A stretch of 64,000 nucleotides of DNA from Madurella fahalii (taxonomy: Eukaryota; Ascomycota; Sordariomycetes; Sordariales): positions 7,589,001 to 7,653,000 of the forward strand of contig CM056875.1 of assembly GCA_029876055.1 (NCBI GenBank), in the 5' to 3' direction. A model generated the notes under the pieces. That model searched no databases. It was not told the DNA's origin and worked only from the letters and a program-made list of their open reading frames with translations. Made by a program: the position numbers and the translations under genes. This document shows positions 1 to 11,902 of the stretch, piece after piece. Numbering within the stretch: position 1 is the stretch's first letter; every line of letters begins with the position of its first letter.

Positions 1-3000
1 GTGTACTTGCATATTCGGGTATGTCGGCGGGCCGTTTGGAATGACACAATCGGTTGATTCGATATCGCAGGACCAAGTACGACCAGCTTTCGCCTCTCTT
101 GTCCTTTCATGCCTTGCCCGGCGGGTCCGAGACGCCTCGATCAACTATCTCGATCGGTAGGGCATCCCCCCGTTACTGTCATAACCTAGCCTCACCGATC
201 ACGCTTTAAGGCTTTTTGGGTGTGGCATCGTCGGCAGATGGGTGGCTTCTCCACCGCCAAACCAGTTGGCTTGCCGGCAATGACGATGGCGATGACATTA
301 TCTCTATCGAAGTCTAGCAGACTCATGAATCTCCTTCGCATCGAGCTTGTTCGAGCTGCCCGGGGAAAGTGCTCCATGCCACCCCAAGCTAACAAATACA
401 CCCAAAGCTTGCACCTACTCTTTGCGTCATGCACGAATCGCCGACGCATACTTTGGAAGCATGACGGTGCCAGCATCGGATATCCCGCTGTTGTCGGATC
501 TCGAACTCGACACAGCTTTGAACCGGCACAACCGGTTCGCAAACTTGCCTTCTCGTGCAGGCTGGTGATTTGAGTTTCCAGCGAACGCCAAGGTTTCACT
601 AAAAAATGCCTCAGATCAAGCTCCGGCATAGCTTATCATTTACGCTTGTGATCGTGGCGGGTATCGGCGTCGGCTCCATGCGGCGTCATCAGTATCGAAA
701 AGCTTTTTCATCGAAACTTGATTGCTTCATGATGTTGTCGCCCGGCCCGCTGGGGCCTGAAGAAATTCTTGACACCACTCTAATCTCGTTCAGTGTCGGA
801 TCTTACATGCCTCCATCATTTCGCCTAGGGTTCCGGGTCATCCGACAGAGCGTCCGGCGTCTCAACCGGGCCGCAACATGATGTTCCTAGAGAACGACGA
901 CAAAGCTAATACGAATCCCTCACTTAGAACCGGGTTCCCTTGTTTCTTGCGAATCGTTTTGTATTCCTCGCGCTTCAGTTGCACCAAGCAACATGTGAGT
1001 TAACACGATCGTTAGAGGTAGCTCACCCACACTGGCCCAGGGCCCCATGCGGTTGGGATGAGCTTTAGAACTCATGAGACAGGGAAATTAGATTAGAGGA
1101 TCGAATCTATGGGACATCACATGCGCAATTCTCGAGCCAGCCAGGACTCTTGGGAAGCAGGAAGTGAGGAGCTGATCTTTTACCTACCGTAATCCTCTCC
1201 TTCAGAGCTGCCACCTTGACCTATTGATCCGTGCCCTTGATGAACTCTGCCACTCCTCGTCACTCACTTGTCATGCCAAAAGACATTCTAGGTATACAGA
1301 CAAAGGACAATAGGCTCTATCCAATATCCGAGCTCATCAATAAGCGTGGCGAGGTTAGGAATCAACGCTCAGCAGAAGACAGTGTTTTGCAAAATCGCCT
1401 CCACTGTAGGAACGGCTTCCCCGGACCCCATATTCCCCCTCATCTTAGACCCCTTCTGTCCCCCCATCCTAGCTTTGCTGTCCGCTTCCCGCGCGTTTCT
1501 GAGTCGATTGTGCTTGCAACTTGCCACGGTGTGGTTATCTATCGCACCAAGTGTCAGTGCGGAATTTCCCCTTCAGACTAACCTCAGGCAGGCAAGGCTC
1601 TATTCTCATGGAACTCCATGCCTGGCATGCCCAAGAAGTACCCGTGCGGGCCCCGTCACCGAGTCGAAAAGGACGGGGACGCTATCCGATGGAATCGGCA
1701 AAGGCCCCTTGGATATCAGATTTCCACTTCAATCGGGAAAGTTACGACTCAAGTGCCGGCGAGGACAATGCTCCTCTGCCGCTGTTTCCTTTCTTCCGCC
1801 CCTTGTCTGTGTCCTCTGTAGACGGTGAGACAAGAAGCACAAACAGGAACACAGAGTATATGCTAACCACGTCAAAGAGCACGTCCACTCGTACAGAGCA
1901 ACTTAACAACCGCAACCACAACAGCGTCGGCTACCACCACCGTCACCAGCTCAAGTTAGTCGATATCGGTATCTCTTAGTTTCTCTTCTGTTCTCCTCCA
2001 AGCAAAATACATCAAGACTCCACGAAATAGCCTGCTTCAAACGCCCCTTTCATTAAAGAGAAAAGAAAAAGAAAAAAGAAAATAACTAACGCAAAGCAAA
2101 ACAATGGATCAAAGAGCCCCCAACCAAGAGCTTAGATATACAGAAAAGGCAAGGGAAAGGAGAGTATTCAATGGGTTAGATATTGCATCAGTTGGTGAAC
2201 TGGGACGTGTTACGCGTCCCTTATGTTCCCCTTCTCTCCTTCGCACTTGGCCCCCCCTCCCCCTCCTTCTATTTCCAACACGCCAGAGGCAACCACCCAT
2301 CCCCTTAAAACCCCACATTAGAGAAAGTAAAAGGAGAGACAGAGAGAGGAAAAGAAGAGGGGTGGAGGGTTGGGGGAGACCAAGGTCATGTTCTTACCCC
2401 CGACGCTCAGTGACATGGGATGGACGGATATATGGATGACTGGCTGACTAACAAAAAAAGATTCTCAGTATTTCCAGTTTGCGTCCGAGGATGGGCGATG
2501 CAAGCCTAAAAAGAGGACAAGACAACACGAACGACAACGACAGCGGCGACCTGATAAAAAAAAGCAACTAAAAAAGGAAATTGTGACGGTGGAATCATAG
2601 GTACTAGGTAGGGGAGTGTAACAACCGAATCCTCCCCCGCTCCTACCCCCCCAACTCTTCCACTGATTCTGTATGTATGAATGTGTTTGTATTAAATCTC
2701 ACCGTCTCTCTCTCTCTTTTTCTATGGCCCCGGGCCACACACGGGAGCTTCATCCTCCTCCCACCGAACCCTTACACACACACTGCCGAGAGAGCGGCAT
2801 GGTTGTGGGCAGGTGCTGTGGGTCTGATGCTCTGAGAGACCGAACAGGGTGCGCGCTCGTTCTGTGACGAATGCGGCGGGAGGGGGAAAAAAAATAAAGA
2901 AAAGAAAATGACACAAAAGAAAATGGTGACCTAAGAGGCTGCTGATGGCTGATAGGACTTGCGGTGCGAAACACAGAGTTTGCTGGATACGCCTGGAATC

Positions 3001-3166
3001 GAGGAAAGAAAAGCGGAAATCGTCTCGTCATAAAGTTTAGGTGGTGATTGTTTTCGCGAGAGTCTGAACTCGGGAGGAAGGGCGAGGAATGGACGGTCCG
3101 TCCAGGATTTGTGAGAAACTTGGCGAGATGGCTGGCGGTTGGTGGTCGGCGATTGGAGAACTGGAG
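1..3166. other. Gene-free left flank and 3' region of the CaaX-protein gene
   Basis: No reading frame here shows a protein domain, biased codon use or a plausible exon chain; the open frames are short and overlap on both strands. The right half holds low-complexity purine tracts (around 2050-2100 and 2320-2370), a CT-repeat tract near 2706-2722 and an A-rich tract near 2885-2925, as expected of untranslated or intergenic DNA. The last few hundred bases probably include the 3' UTR of the minus-strand gene ending at 3167. A 44-codon minus-strand frame ending near 192 contains a CxxC pair but has no other support, so it is not called. Confidence 0.5.
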
Positions 3167-4913
3167 TCACATAACTATGCAACAACCACAACCCCCTTTC
3201 TTCTCTGAGGATTCCTCGGGTGGATCTGGCACCCTGATGGCCGGCGTAGACTGGGTTTGTTGTGGTGACAGTGGGCTAGGTAGAGGGTCGGTCGGTTTGT
3301 CCGAGATCTTGGGCATCGTCGAGTACGAGTTTGTCCTCCCAGGCAGCGATTGCTTGGAGTCGTCGGCCTTGAGCGGCCATTCCTGGTGCTCGTCTTCTTG
3401 CGGCTCTTTCTCATCCTCCTTGTCTGGAACTGTGCCAAGCTCGGGGGGGTTCTGGAAGCCCTCGTCTGTGAGCGGCCTAAAATCCTTGTCGTAAACGTTC
3501 CCGAACTTGCCCTCCCTTTCCCATTTCTCCTGCTGCAAGCGCTTCGCTACCGTCGGGAGCAGTTGCTGGTCCGGTGGCAGCCGTGGATCCGGCCGATACG
3601 CAGAAACCATCCATGGAGGTTCGCCTTCCATTCGTCTGCTGCTGGCCGAGAACTCTCGCTCGCCAGATCTAGTCGAAGGTCTTGTGGTTCCGCTGCTCGT
3701 TGAGTCCTTGCTGGGACCGCCCCGTGTCTTCGGTCGTCCAGAGGCACCGTTTGCGGGCTTCGGTCTCCTAGTGCCCGGAGTCCCCGTGGTCTTCTTGGGA
3801 GAGGCATCGGTTCGCTTGCTCGGTTGTGGGGCGGTCCCGTTGCTAGCTGCCTTTGCGAGGGTATTGCCTGTACTGCCACTTCTCTGCCGCGTTTTTGGAT
3901 ACGTTATTGTATCCTCCTCGCCGGGGCTACCATCTCGTTTCCGTGCCAAACGTGTGTCCCGAGCGATGTGCCCGTTAGGTATTGGGGCAGGGCTGACTTT
4001 GGCCACGGGTATCCGCGACGAACCTTTCCCGCTGCCGCTGGATACCCAGTACCCATCGCCTTCTTCTAGGATCTCCTCGGGCCGCCTCAGATCCCAGCTG
4101 GGGATGGACGTTATCTCGGGCGTCTTTGGCTCTACAGAAGTGGCTGCCGAGTTCTTCCTTGATCTCGAGGTTGGCTGATCTGCGCTCCCAATCGATCTCC
4201 CCGACCCGCTAATCTTGTCCTGGCTCTGGTCCCGCCTCGGCCTGTTCTGGCTCTTTGATCTCGCCCTATCTCTCTGGCGCGGTAGGAAGATACCTGCAGC
4301 CTGCAGCTCCTCGTTCTCTATTCTGGCTAGCTTGTCTCGGTGAATCCATTTTGAGTTCTCGTCGCTGTCCGATCCTGAGAGCAGGTCGCCAGGCCCTTTT
4401 TTGTGTGAATCCTCAGCTCGGTCCCCCTTTGTGCCGCCGTGCGAATCCAACGAGCTCTCTACGGGACCGGCATGATCCTTGACGCTCCTTGGCTTCGGTT
4501 CCTTATGGCTATGCTGCGGGGAGGAGGCGGCTTCGAAACCCGTTGGTTGCATGTCGAGGCCTGCTTCACCGTTGCTATATCGCCGCAAATGGGGGCTGTG
4601 TGTGGTCGGATTTCCATTCTGAGGTGTCAGCGGAGGCCGACCGGAGGGGTAGATGTCTTGATCGTCGGGGGTTATCTGGTCATCGTGTAGGACATTCTAC
4701 AGCAAAAGAATCAGCTTAGAATGGGCTCTGCGGCTAGAGCATAAAAGGAACCCAAGCAAGGCGCGTCTCGGCTGCAAGATGAGGTGTATAGGTTGTGGAG
4801 TAAGTCGGGGGCGGGTACGGATAGAATCTTACCTCTGCCTGGGCAGACAGCGAGTCACCCCACGCATAGGTAGGCGACGTCAGTGTCGTCGCTGTCTGGG
4901 ACACAGTCGCCAT
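3167..4913 (-). CDS. CaaX-box protein, probable TeaR/Mod5-type cell-end anchor
   Basis: Two exons, 4913-4833 and 4696-3167, joined by a GTAAGA...TGTAG intron (4832-4697), encode about 536 residues. The ATG at 4913 is the only in-frame methionine that fits exon 1; the longest uninterrupted frame alone begins at a TTG. The protein is almost wholly disordered, rich in Ser, Pro, Lys and Arg, with a conserved-looking stretch near residues 400-460 (PPWMVSAYRPDPRLPPDQQ and following). The C-terminus is a Gly/Cys cluster ending CIVM, a farnesylation-type CaaX box, so plasma-membrane anchoring is expected. Known context: Aspergillus TeaR and fission-yeast Mod5 are prenylated, disordered proteins of similar length that anchor the kelch marker TeaA/Tea1 at growing tips. 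The TeaR assignment is inference from length, disorder and the CaaX box; prenylation is the firmer claim. Confidence 0.6.
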
Positions 4914-6357
4914 GTTTTCATCTGAAGAGCACCCGGCGAGCGCTGTGTGTGCGGCCTGCGGCTTTGGCAGGCTGCGACGAGCCGGGGATTATCGCGTAGG
5001 ACTAGCTGGGGGCCACGGAGTGAGAGCACCCTTTCTCTCAATCCACACCTGTGTAGACCAAGGATCGGACGCTGCTCGCAGTCTGAAAAGGTGACCCTTG
5101 ACAGCTGCTGGCGCGGGTGCTCCGTAGTGTCTCTCGCCGTGCCCACCCCAGCCTCCCAGCGGGCCAAAATCGGCCAACGGCTTGTCAAGTGCGCGGCCAA
5201 CCTGTTCCCCTCATGCACATGCGCCAATCGTATTCCTAGTCCCTAGCTCGAATGTTTGCCCCGCGGCTTGTCTGCATCAACGCCGAATAGCGTCAGGTAT
5301 TTTGGTGTTCGTGATGGCGGCGCGTGCCCAACCTTGGAGTCGGTCGGGAGGTTCGCGGATCGAAAAGCGCCGGGAGACTCGCCTTCCAAGGGGCACCCTA
5401 ACTAAACCAGAGCAACCCTGAGCAGACAAGCTGTTGGGGCTTAACTTTTTTTTCTGAGGGTCGGCGGGCCTCGGACTTTTCCTTTCTCCCCTTGCTTTGT
5501 TGCAACGTTCCGGGGTGCGGCCTGCAGCTGGCAGGTAACGTGTTTGCTCGTTGTCTGCACGAGGAAAAGAAAGGCTTTTGTCGTGGAGGTGAATCGAAGT
5601 TTGCCGAGAGGGAGCCTGTGCGTCGACGGGTTTCTCTAAATGAGGGGCCCCATACGAGAATCCGGGTTTTTGCTCAATACGTTGGTCACCAGAACGGCAC
5701 CCGGGATGCAAGACCAGCCAATGTCTGGCTCAGCACTGAACAGAAGATCATGAGTGGCAGCCGTTTCCCCAAGAGCTTCGAGAAGACCCCAGGGGGGCAA
5801 ATCATCAAGGGTCCCGAGAATGGGTCCCGGCAGGGAGGATTAATTCAGGTAATCTGGTTGCGGGATTCTATTGGTCAATGACTAGGACATGCGGGTTGAC
5901 TGGGTCAGGCTCTGAGAGAACAATCAAAGCAGAGGTAACGACAAACCACCAACATCGCTGCTGTCACAGAACCAATGTCAAGCCGCAAAAGTCAACAGAG
6001 CGGCCGCTCCATACAGAACAGACTGCTCAACGACGCTGGCGCATGTGATCCAGCGATGCTTGCTGGAGAGGGAGCCGTGGTTGTTTGACTTCTTTTTGTA
6101 ATAAACCGCCGCCGCATGCCTTCGGCATTGAAGCTATGGTGTGACTCTTTGGCCTGCTCCTGGCTGCCCCTGCCATTTCTTCGCTAGACCCTACCCTCTC
6201 TCAATGCCCCGGATTTCAGCAGGCAGCAAACCCGGTTCTCCTGTCGGACATCGTCATCATTCTGATCGATTTATCGATTTATCGACTTATCGACTCATCC
6301 TTTCCCGCCCCCAGTGGTTGCCATCTCTTCATCTCCAGAACTGTCGTCTTCGAAAGA
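4914..6357. other. Divergent intergenic region between the CaaX protein and the phosphoesterase
   Basis: This 1.4 kb stretch separates two divergently transcribed genes and should hold both promoters. No supported reading frame was found. A short direct repeat of ATCGATTT/ATCGACTT units lies just upstream of the phosphoesterase start (about 6266-6297). Confidence 0.45.
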
Positions 6358-7736
6358 ATGCTCTTGGGACCGCCCGCCCTCAAGCTCGATCGCGAGGCAG
6401 CCATGTCTGTTCCGCCGTCAATCTCACGCCCGACCCGTCGGACCAGGATCGTTTGCATCAGTGATACCCATAATTCCACCGTCAAGTTGCCAAAAGGCGA
6501 TGTTTTGATCCACGCGGGAGACCTGACAAACCAGGGGAGCTACTCCGAGGTGGGGTTCCCTGGCCTTGCGGCAAAAGAAAGATTGGATATGTTCTAATCG
6601 ACGGTCTTGCAGCTTTCGAGGGCCGTCCAATGGTTAGAGAAGGCGGCTTTCGAAGCCAAGATTGTGATTGCAGGTACCAGTCGCCCCTTGAAGGAGGCTT
6701 TCGGGGATTCAGACTCACCCCGCTGCTAGGGAACCATGATATCACGTTGGATCCTGAGTTCTATTCGAAGCATGGATCGAGCTTCCACAACCAGGATCCT
6801 CAGGACCCGGCCAGATGCTCGTCACTGCTCTCATCGAGCCGCACCATCACATATCTCCAACACGGCAGCGCCACGATCCGGCTTACAGATCCCAGGGGAC
6901 CTGGGACCGAGTTTACAGTCTTTGGGTCCCCTTACAGTCCGAGGTTTGGCACCTGGGCCTTTATGTACGACCGACCAGATCAAGCCTCGGAATCGTCCGT
7001 TGCCCTAGCGACGAATCACAACGCAGCAGAGCTCTGGGCTGCCATCCCGCTAAATGTCGACATCCTCGTCACGCATACGCCGGCCTTTGCTTATTGCGAT
7101 GACACTCTCGGATGCCGAGATTTGCGCTTGGCGCTCGCCAGAGTGCGCCCTCGACTTCACGTCTGTGGTCACGTCCATCAAGCAAGAGGCGCCGAACGTG
7201 TGAGGTGGAATCTACACGGTTCCGGCATTGAGAATGACGAAAATCCGGAAGCTTCGGTGGAAAGCTGGGAAGATCCTAATCCTGATCCAGCTTCTGCCAA
7301 GATAAGCCTCGTTGATCTAACGGCACGTGGTGGAAACCGGCCGCTCGACTTCCATGATTTAGCGGCATCGGCAGGCGCACAGGCTATATCTGGCATCTCC
7401 GGCTTGTTGAACACGGCATCACAGGTCTCATGCATCCCATCGTTCCAGGGACTCGAGCCCCTGGACGGCGTGGGGGTGAGCGGTGGCCTGACCGAACGAG
7501 AGGACTCCGTTGGGTCCTACATCAGCCCTAGCCGTGCCTCCGTCCTGGATAATGCAGTACGGGAACCTGCTGTGGACCCGAGAATTACAATGCGACAGGA
7601 GCCGATGGCGCGCCTAGGCCGACGCGAGACATGTGTCATCAACTGCGCTATCGTGGCTACCGGATGGCCTCACGTAGGAGGCAAGCGCTTCAACAAACCG
7701 ATCGTGGTCGATTTGGATTTGCCCGTATGGGGATGA
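6358..7736 (+). CDS. Calcineurin-like metallophosphoesterase
   Basis: Three exons (6358-6549, 6613-6673, 6730-7736) give about 419 residues. Introns are GTGGGG...TGCAG (6550-6612) and GTACCA...GCTAG (6674-6729). The spliced protein restores the full metal-binding set of the Metallophos fold: SDTH near residue 40, GDLTNQG near 55, GNHD spanning the exon 2/3 junction, and CGHVHQARG. The C-terminal block TCVINCAIVATGWPHVGGKRFNKP is typical of the fungal MPPED-like branch of this superfamily. Such enzymes hydrolyse phosphomono- or diesters using a dinuclear metal centre; the natural substrate of this branch is not established. There is no signal peptide or membrane segment, so it is probably cytosolic. 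A second in-frame methionine lies 16 codons in. Confidence 0.85.
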
Positions 7737-10700
7737 GGCAAAGTTGACGTCGTCCATCATGACTACGTGTTGGTAATGGATGGCATTAGCACGTCAACGT
7801 GGGAACGCTTCCGTATCGATCACTGTTGGCGGGACTCTCGTTTCTTCTCGATAAGGGAGCGGTTGAGACCAGCCAGGCGATCGCGCGGCTCAAAGTTCCC
7901 CGTTCCGGAACCAGCCATAACCTATCACAGTGTCTGGCAAGCGCTCACGGGAACCAGAGAGCCGCCAGTCATCAGTCCGGGATGCCGTAGTGCATCCGCT
8001 GGGATCGCGGCCACTGGGCGCGAATTCTACCGTCAACAAAAGATGCATATTGTTGCATCGTGGCCACACTTGGTCAACGCGTGGCGATTCTAACCACCCC
8101 AAATCTCTTAGTGTCAATGTTGCCAACGAGAAAGCGTCGATCCACGGGTTCAGCATCCGGATGACGGCAGCCTCCCTAAATCACTCTGGCACAATCCTTG
8201 TCATGGAGTCATTGGAAGCGAACATGGCACTTCCGACCGCAGAGGGCCGTATCAGTGAGGTTCCGTTCATGTGACCTCCATCCATCTCCTGCCATGTGCA
8301 CAAGATAGCGCCGATTGGTAGCTGGGACTCTCCAGTTGCCCCCACGGCCAAAGGTGGCGCCCCAGGCAGACGGTGTTGTGTGGTGGTGAACTTCCCGACA
8401 CGGATGCGGTCAACTCCACAGATCGGACAATTAACCCGGAATTCTCTTCGATTTGGGGTTACCTGCTCATCTCAGATCGGAAGCCCCATAGCAAGGAGTG
8501 ACCCGCTTTGTGCTGCCTCTCCGACCCCAACTCATGCCCGCCGTTCATGGAGCACCGGTCATGTCGAGGTCATGAGGCGCACTAGTGCAGATTCAGGGGC
8601 CAATAAACAGCGGGCAGCAGAGCTTGCGGGTATCGGCTCTCCGCGCATAGCTCATCCAAACATTGTGGGGAATATACAGACCATCGACAAGACACGCTCA
8701 CCTGAGTGGCGCTTCCAAGTTGGCCGTGGACCAGTCATTCTGGACCCCTACGCTCAACGGCCAAAAGAAGATGGTGTGCGGGTATGACAATATAGGACGC
8801 AAAAGCCGTAATCCGACTCTTTCCTAGGTTGCGCCATTTCTCTTGGGGCCACACCATGAGCCAATGGCGAGATGGCCAAGATGTTTCTCCTCCAACGGTA
8901 TGCAAAGATGCCTCAGGGCAGAATATATCGGACCCGGCGGCTGTCGTTGTTGGTGGCAAGTTTAGCGGAGAAAGCAAGACTCAAAGAGTCGTCTCGTACG
9001 TAGCCCGCCGTATCACAGTGCGGTTCCGAGGCGGCAAACTGCCGTCAGCGCGGGAGACATGCAACCATTCAGGGCCCTCATGGAGGAACCGAAACCTTAT
9101 TCAGGCTTCCCGCAGCGTGGAAGGGTGAGTGGAAGGTATGGAAGCTCTCTGTTACTAATTGGAACCCTCACCGCCAAAGAACCACGGTGTGCACAACACA
9201 CCGCCTCACTCAATTCACGAGTCGTCGATGAGAATCCCCGTTACAACTACTCTTGCCACACATACATCGGTGGTGTTACAGCCCCTCACAAATTTACCTG
9301 GAAAGGATCTCTGACCGGCCTCAAGATTAATCCGGCGTCAGCCCGGGGCCCTCGCATTGGCGACAGGGTGTTGAAGGGCGCAGGGAGGGGTAAACTGGTG
9401 TTTCCTGGCGGGGTACATTGCGGTTTCTGGAATCCGACTCGTCAAAAGACAACGGTCTTCTGAGCGTTGCAGAAGGTCAAGCGACCATCGGAGAGCCATT
9501 TTATTCGGGGGAAATCTTGGAAGGAAAGAGTCGTCTCATATCTGCCGAACTCTAGGTTCACCTATGACGAGCGTCTGATGATCTTGAAACGTGGATCACG
9601 GCCCTGACTTTCATGTGCAAGAAACAGGAACGAAAGGCTCGCAGCTGACCTCCCTGATAGCGTACTACCTCAGGCACCACCGCTTTGATAGCGGGTTGAT
9701 CCGTGGAACAGAGCCAGAGAATCCGCAAAGCGTCCGATCGGTTGCGTCCCCCGTGGCCCCTCCCCCCGCGACCAGTGAGACAGACCCGCCGAGTGCCGCT
9801 CGTTCCCTGCATACGCTGGATTCGAGTTGAGATGATTGGCGTACGACGCGCCCCACCAATAGCCCCGCGTTAGGTCCTGATAGGATATCACGGCGCAGCG
9901 TCCAATGGTCGGAGCAACAAGCACTGCAGATACGCTGTCCAGTGAGGGGCAGCGCCGACCACCGAAAAAGCCAGACGCAACCATCCAACTCGCGTCATCA
10001 GTTAGCCGGCTGGAGAATGAGGGCCCTCGTGCGCCCTTCACCAACTGTTTTGGTGGAACCATGAGGGTGTGCGGAGGCTTACACCGCATCCCAGGAACCC
10101 CCAATCACCAGTCCCGGAGTGCCCAGGATGGGGGAGCCTTGTGAGGTGAGCAGGAGGTGTGGGCAGGCGATCTAATGCAGAATATGAATGGCACACCGCC
10201 CTGCACTTATTGTCAGACGGTGCCTCGTACCTGCTTCATGGTTGTTAAGAGGCCGCAGGCGGTTTGTTGCCCGGATGGTGTTGACCGGATGGTGTTGGAG
10301 GGTTGCGCCCCGTGCCAGAGCATGAGCTGTGAGCCTGATGAGCCCCGTCTTCTCGGAGCACCTCTCCCTCTGACAACCCGCAACGGATCCCACATCACTA
10401 GTAGTGAGACGTTGGCCTTCCATCGCGTGCAGTTCTCGTCCAATCCAAAGTCGATGGCACGAAGGGCGCGACTGGCGCCGGAACCGAGGAGAATAAAAGC
10501 CAATTGGCGGATGTTGGTGATGGTGTGGTGGTGGTTCGTCAATCGCCGGCTTCACTTGCCTTGGACTGACAGCCGGGGCGCATTTGAAGCGATGAATAGG
10601 CGCGGGGCTTTTGAGGAGAAGGTTTGTGATGGCCCGTCTTCCTGCAGGACATCACAACTGACGGGGAATGGTTGGCGAGTCCACATAATGGCGGCCAAGT

Positions 10701-11578
10701 CGCCTCGCAGCCTGCGTGTGCGCTGGCTGCACTGCTGGCGCAATGCCCCAGAGACCGGTAGTCCAATCGGCACAGATTCGGCTCGCCGAATACGGGCAAC
10801 ATTGGTTCTCTCTCCAACGTGATGGCAACAGCAGTTGATGATCCGGCTGTGTGTGAAGCTCCCACAGGAACCATGCAGATACTCCAAACTTAGGGCGTCC
10901 GGTTTTCTATCTTATCATTTGTCCTCTGCTATAGGGCAATCGGCTTACTCGTCGGCTGGACGTTATGTGTCGCCGACAACTAGAGGGCGGAGCATGGCGA
11001 GGCGAGACATATGACAGGCGGGGCACAACCCCGCCTGTATGGGGAATAGAGCTCACGTCGGACGAACTCGTGCTCAAAGCCTTGGGATGGTACGCATCCT
11101 AGCCGACAACTAACTCGGGCTCGAGGCGGACAGAGAAGACTGGCTAATCGTCGTCGGGGCAGTTCTGGTAGAGCCGTGTGGCCCGTACATGTGTATGTAC
11201 TGTACGCAAGCCGAGACCATTGCATTGTTTAACAACGGAGAAAGTGCTGGTGAGTTCGAGACACTGGGGTTGGCTTATGTATCCGGTCGAGGCGGATCAC
11301 GGCTTCCAGCCGCCTCGGTTGGTCACCCCATTAGACTGGGACGGCTGGGTTATCTTCGCTTTCCGGAAGGCTTCCGGCATTCTGCCACAGACGAAGGAAA
11401 GGCGGACGTGGGATCTCGTTGCCGGGTGATGATGCAGCTTGTGCAGGCTCACCGCCGATTGCCTCCTGGAAGAAACAGTCCATGCTGCCCTCTACCATTG
11501 GCTGCGGGCACTAACAATTCCCAAACCTTTATGCGCTTTCCGAGTCCGGCGATGAGCCCGACGGTGGATGAAGCAAAC
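7737..11578. other. Gene-poor block, no supported gene
   Basis: About 3.8 kb with no exon chain I can defend. Open frames of 80-220 codons occur on both strands but lack recognisable motifs, a consistent strand or splice signals. The base composition is not AT-rich, so strong repeat-induced point mutation is not evident. A short tandem duplication of CCGGATGGTGTTG lies at about 10273-10300. One plus-strand frame near 11278-11429 looks vaguely protein-like (PLDWDGWVIFAF) but is isolated. Degraded old genes or mobile DNA remain possible. Confidence 0.4.
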
Positions 11579-11902
11579 TTAGAGAAGGCGGTGTTCGCCG
11601 TTGCCACGAGGAAACGAGGGGAAAACCCACAGGCAGCCGCTGATGGCGACCTCCTTCGCCACCACCGCCACGCGCCCCAGCCCCAGCCACCTGGGCTGCA
11701 GCTGGATCTGGGCCTCGGGAGCAGCGTCGCGAGATCCGGCTGTCAGGGCCGCCCAGCTTTGGAGTGACACAGCCGGATTTTGCGGGATGAGCAATTCTTT
11801 GCCATTCCACGTAATGAGGCGTGGAACCCCGTAGACAATGAAATTCCTTGGGCATGACGGGTTAACTTCCACCAAGATCCCATCAGTCTCCGTCCACGTT
11901 TT
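11579..11902 (-). pseudogene. Possible relic of a GH35 beta-galactosidase gene
   Basis: A stop-bounded open frame of about 107 codons contains YGVPRLITWNGKELLIP followed some 25 residues later by PEAQIQLQPRW. This order resembles the beta domain of fungal GH35 beta-galactosidases, where a WNGK/INGK strand is followed by an alanine- and threonine-rich link and a P-K-V-Q-L-P block. Neither the catalytic TIM barrel nor the C-terminal jelly-roll domains can be read on either side, and no start or splice signals are present, so if homologous it is a fragment. The similarity is judged by eye from family knowledge and could be chance. Confidence 0.3.

Noticed and set aside
192..629. 145-codon minus-strand frame at the left edge with a CxxC pair
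   Set aside because: No start context, domain or splice partner; overlaps frames of similar size on the other strand.
10157..10822. 221-codon plus-strand frame
   Set aside because: Overlapped by frames of similar length on both strands, no recognisable domain, atypical composition.
11189..11767. 192-codon plus-strand frame over the GH35-like relic
   Set aside because: No domain recognised in this frame; the neighbouring frame and opposite strand look more protein-like.
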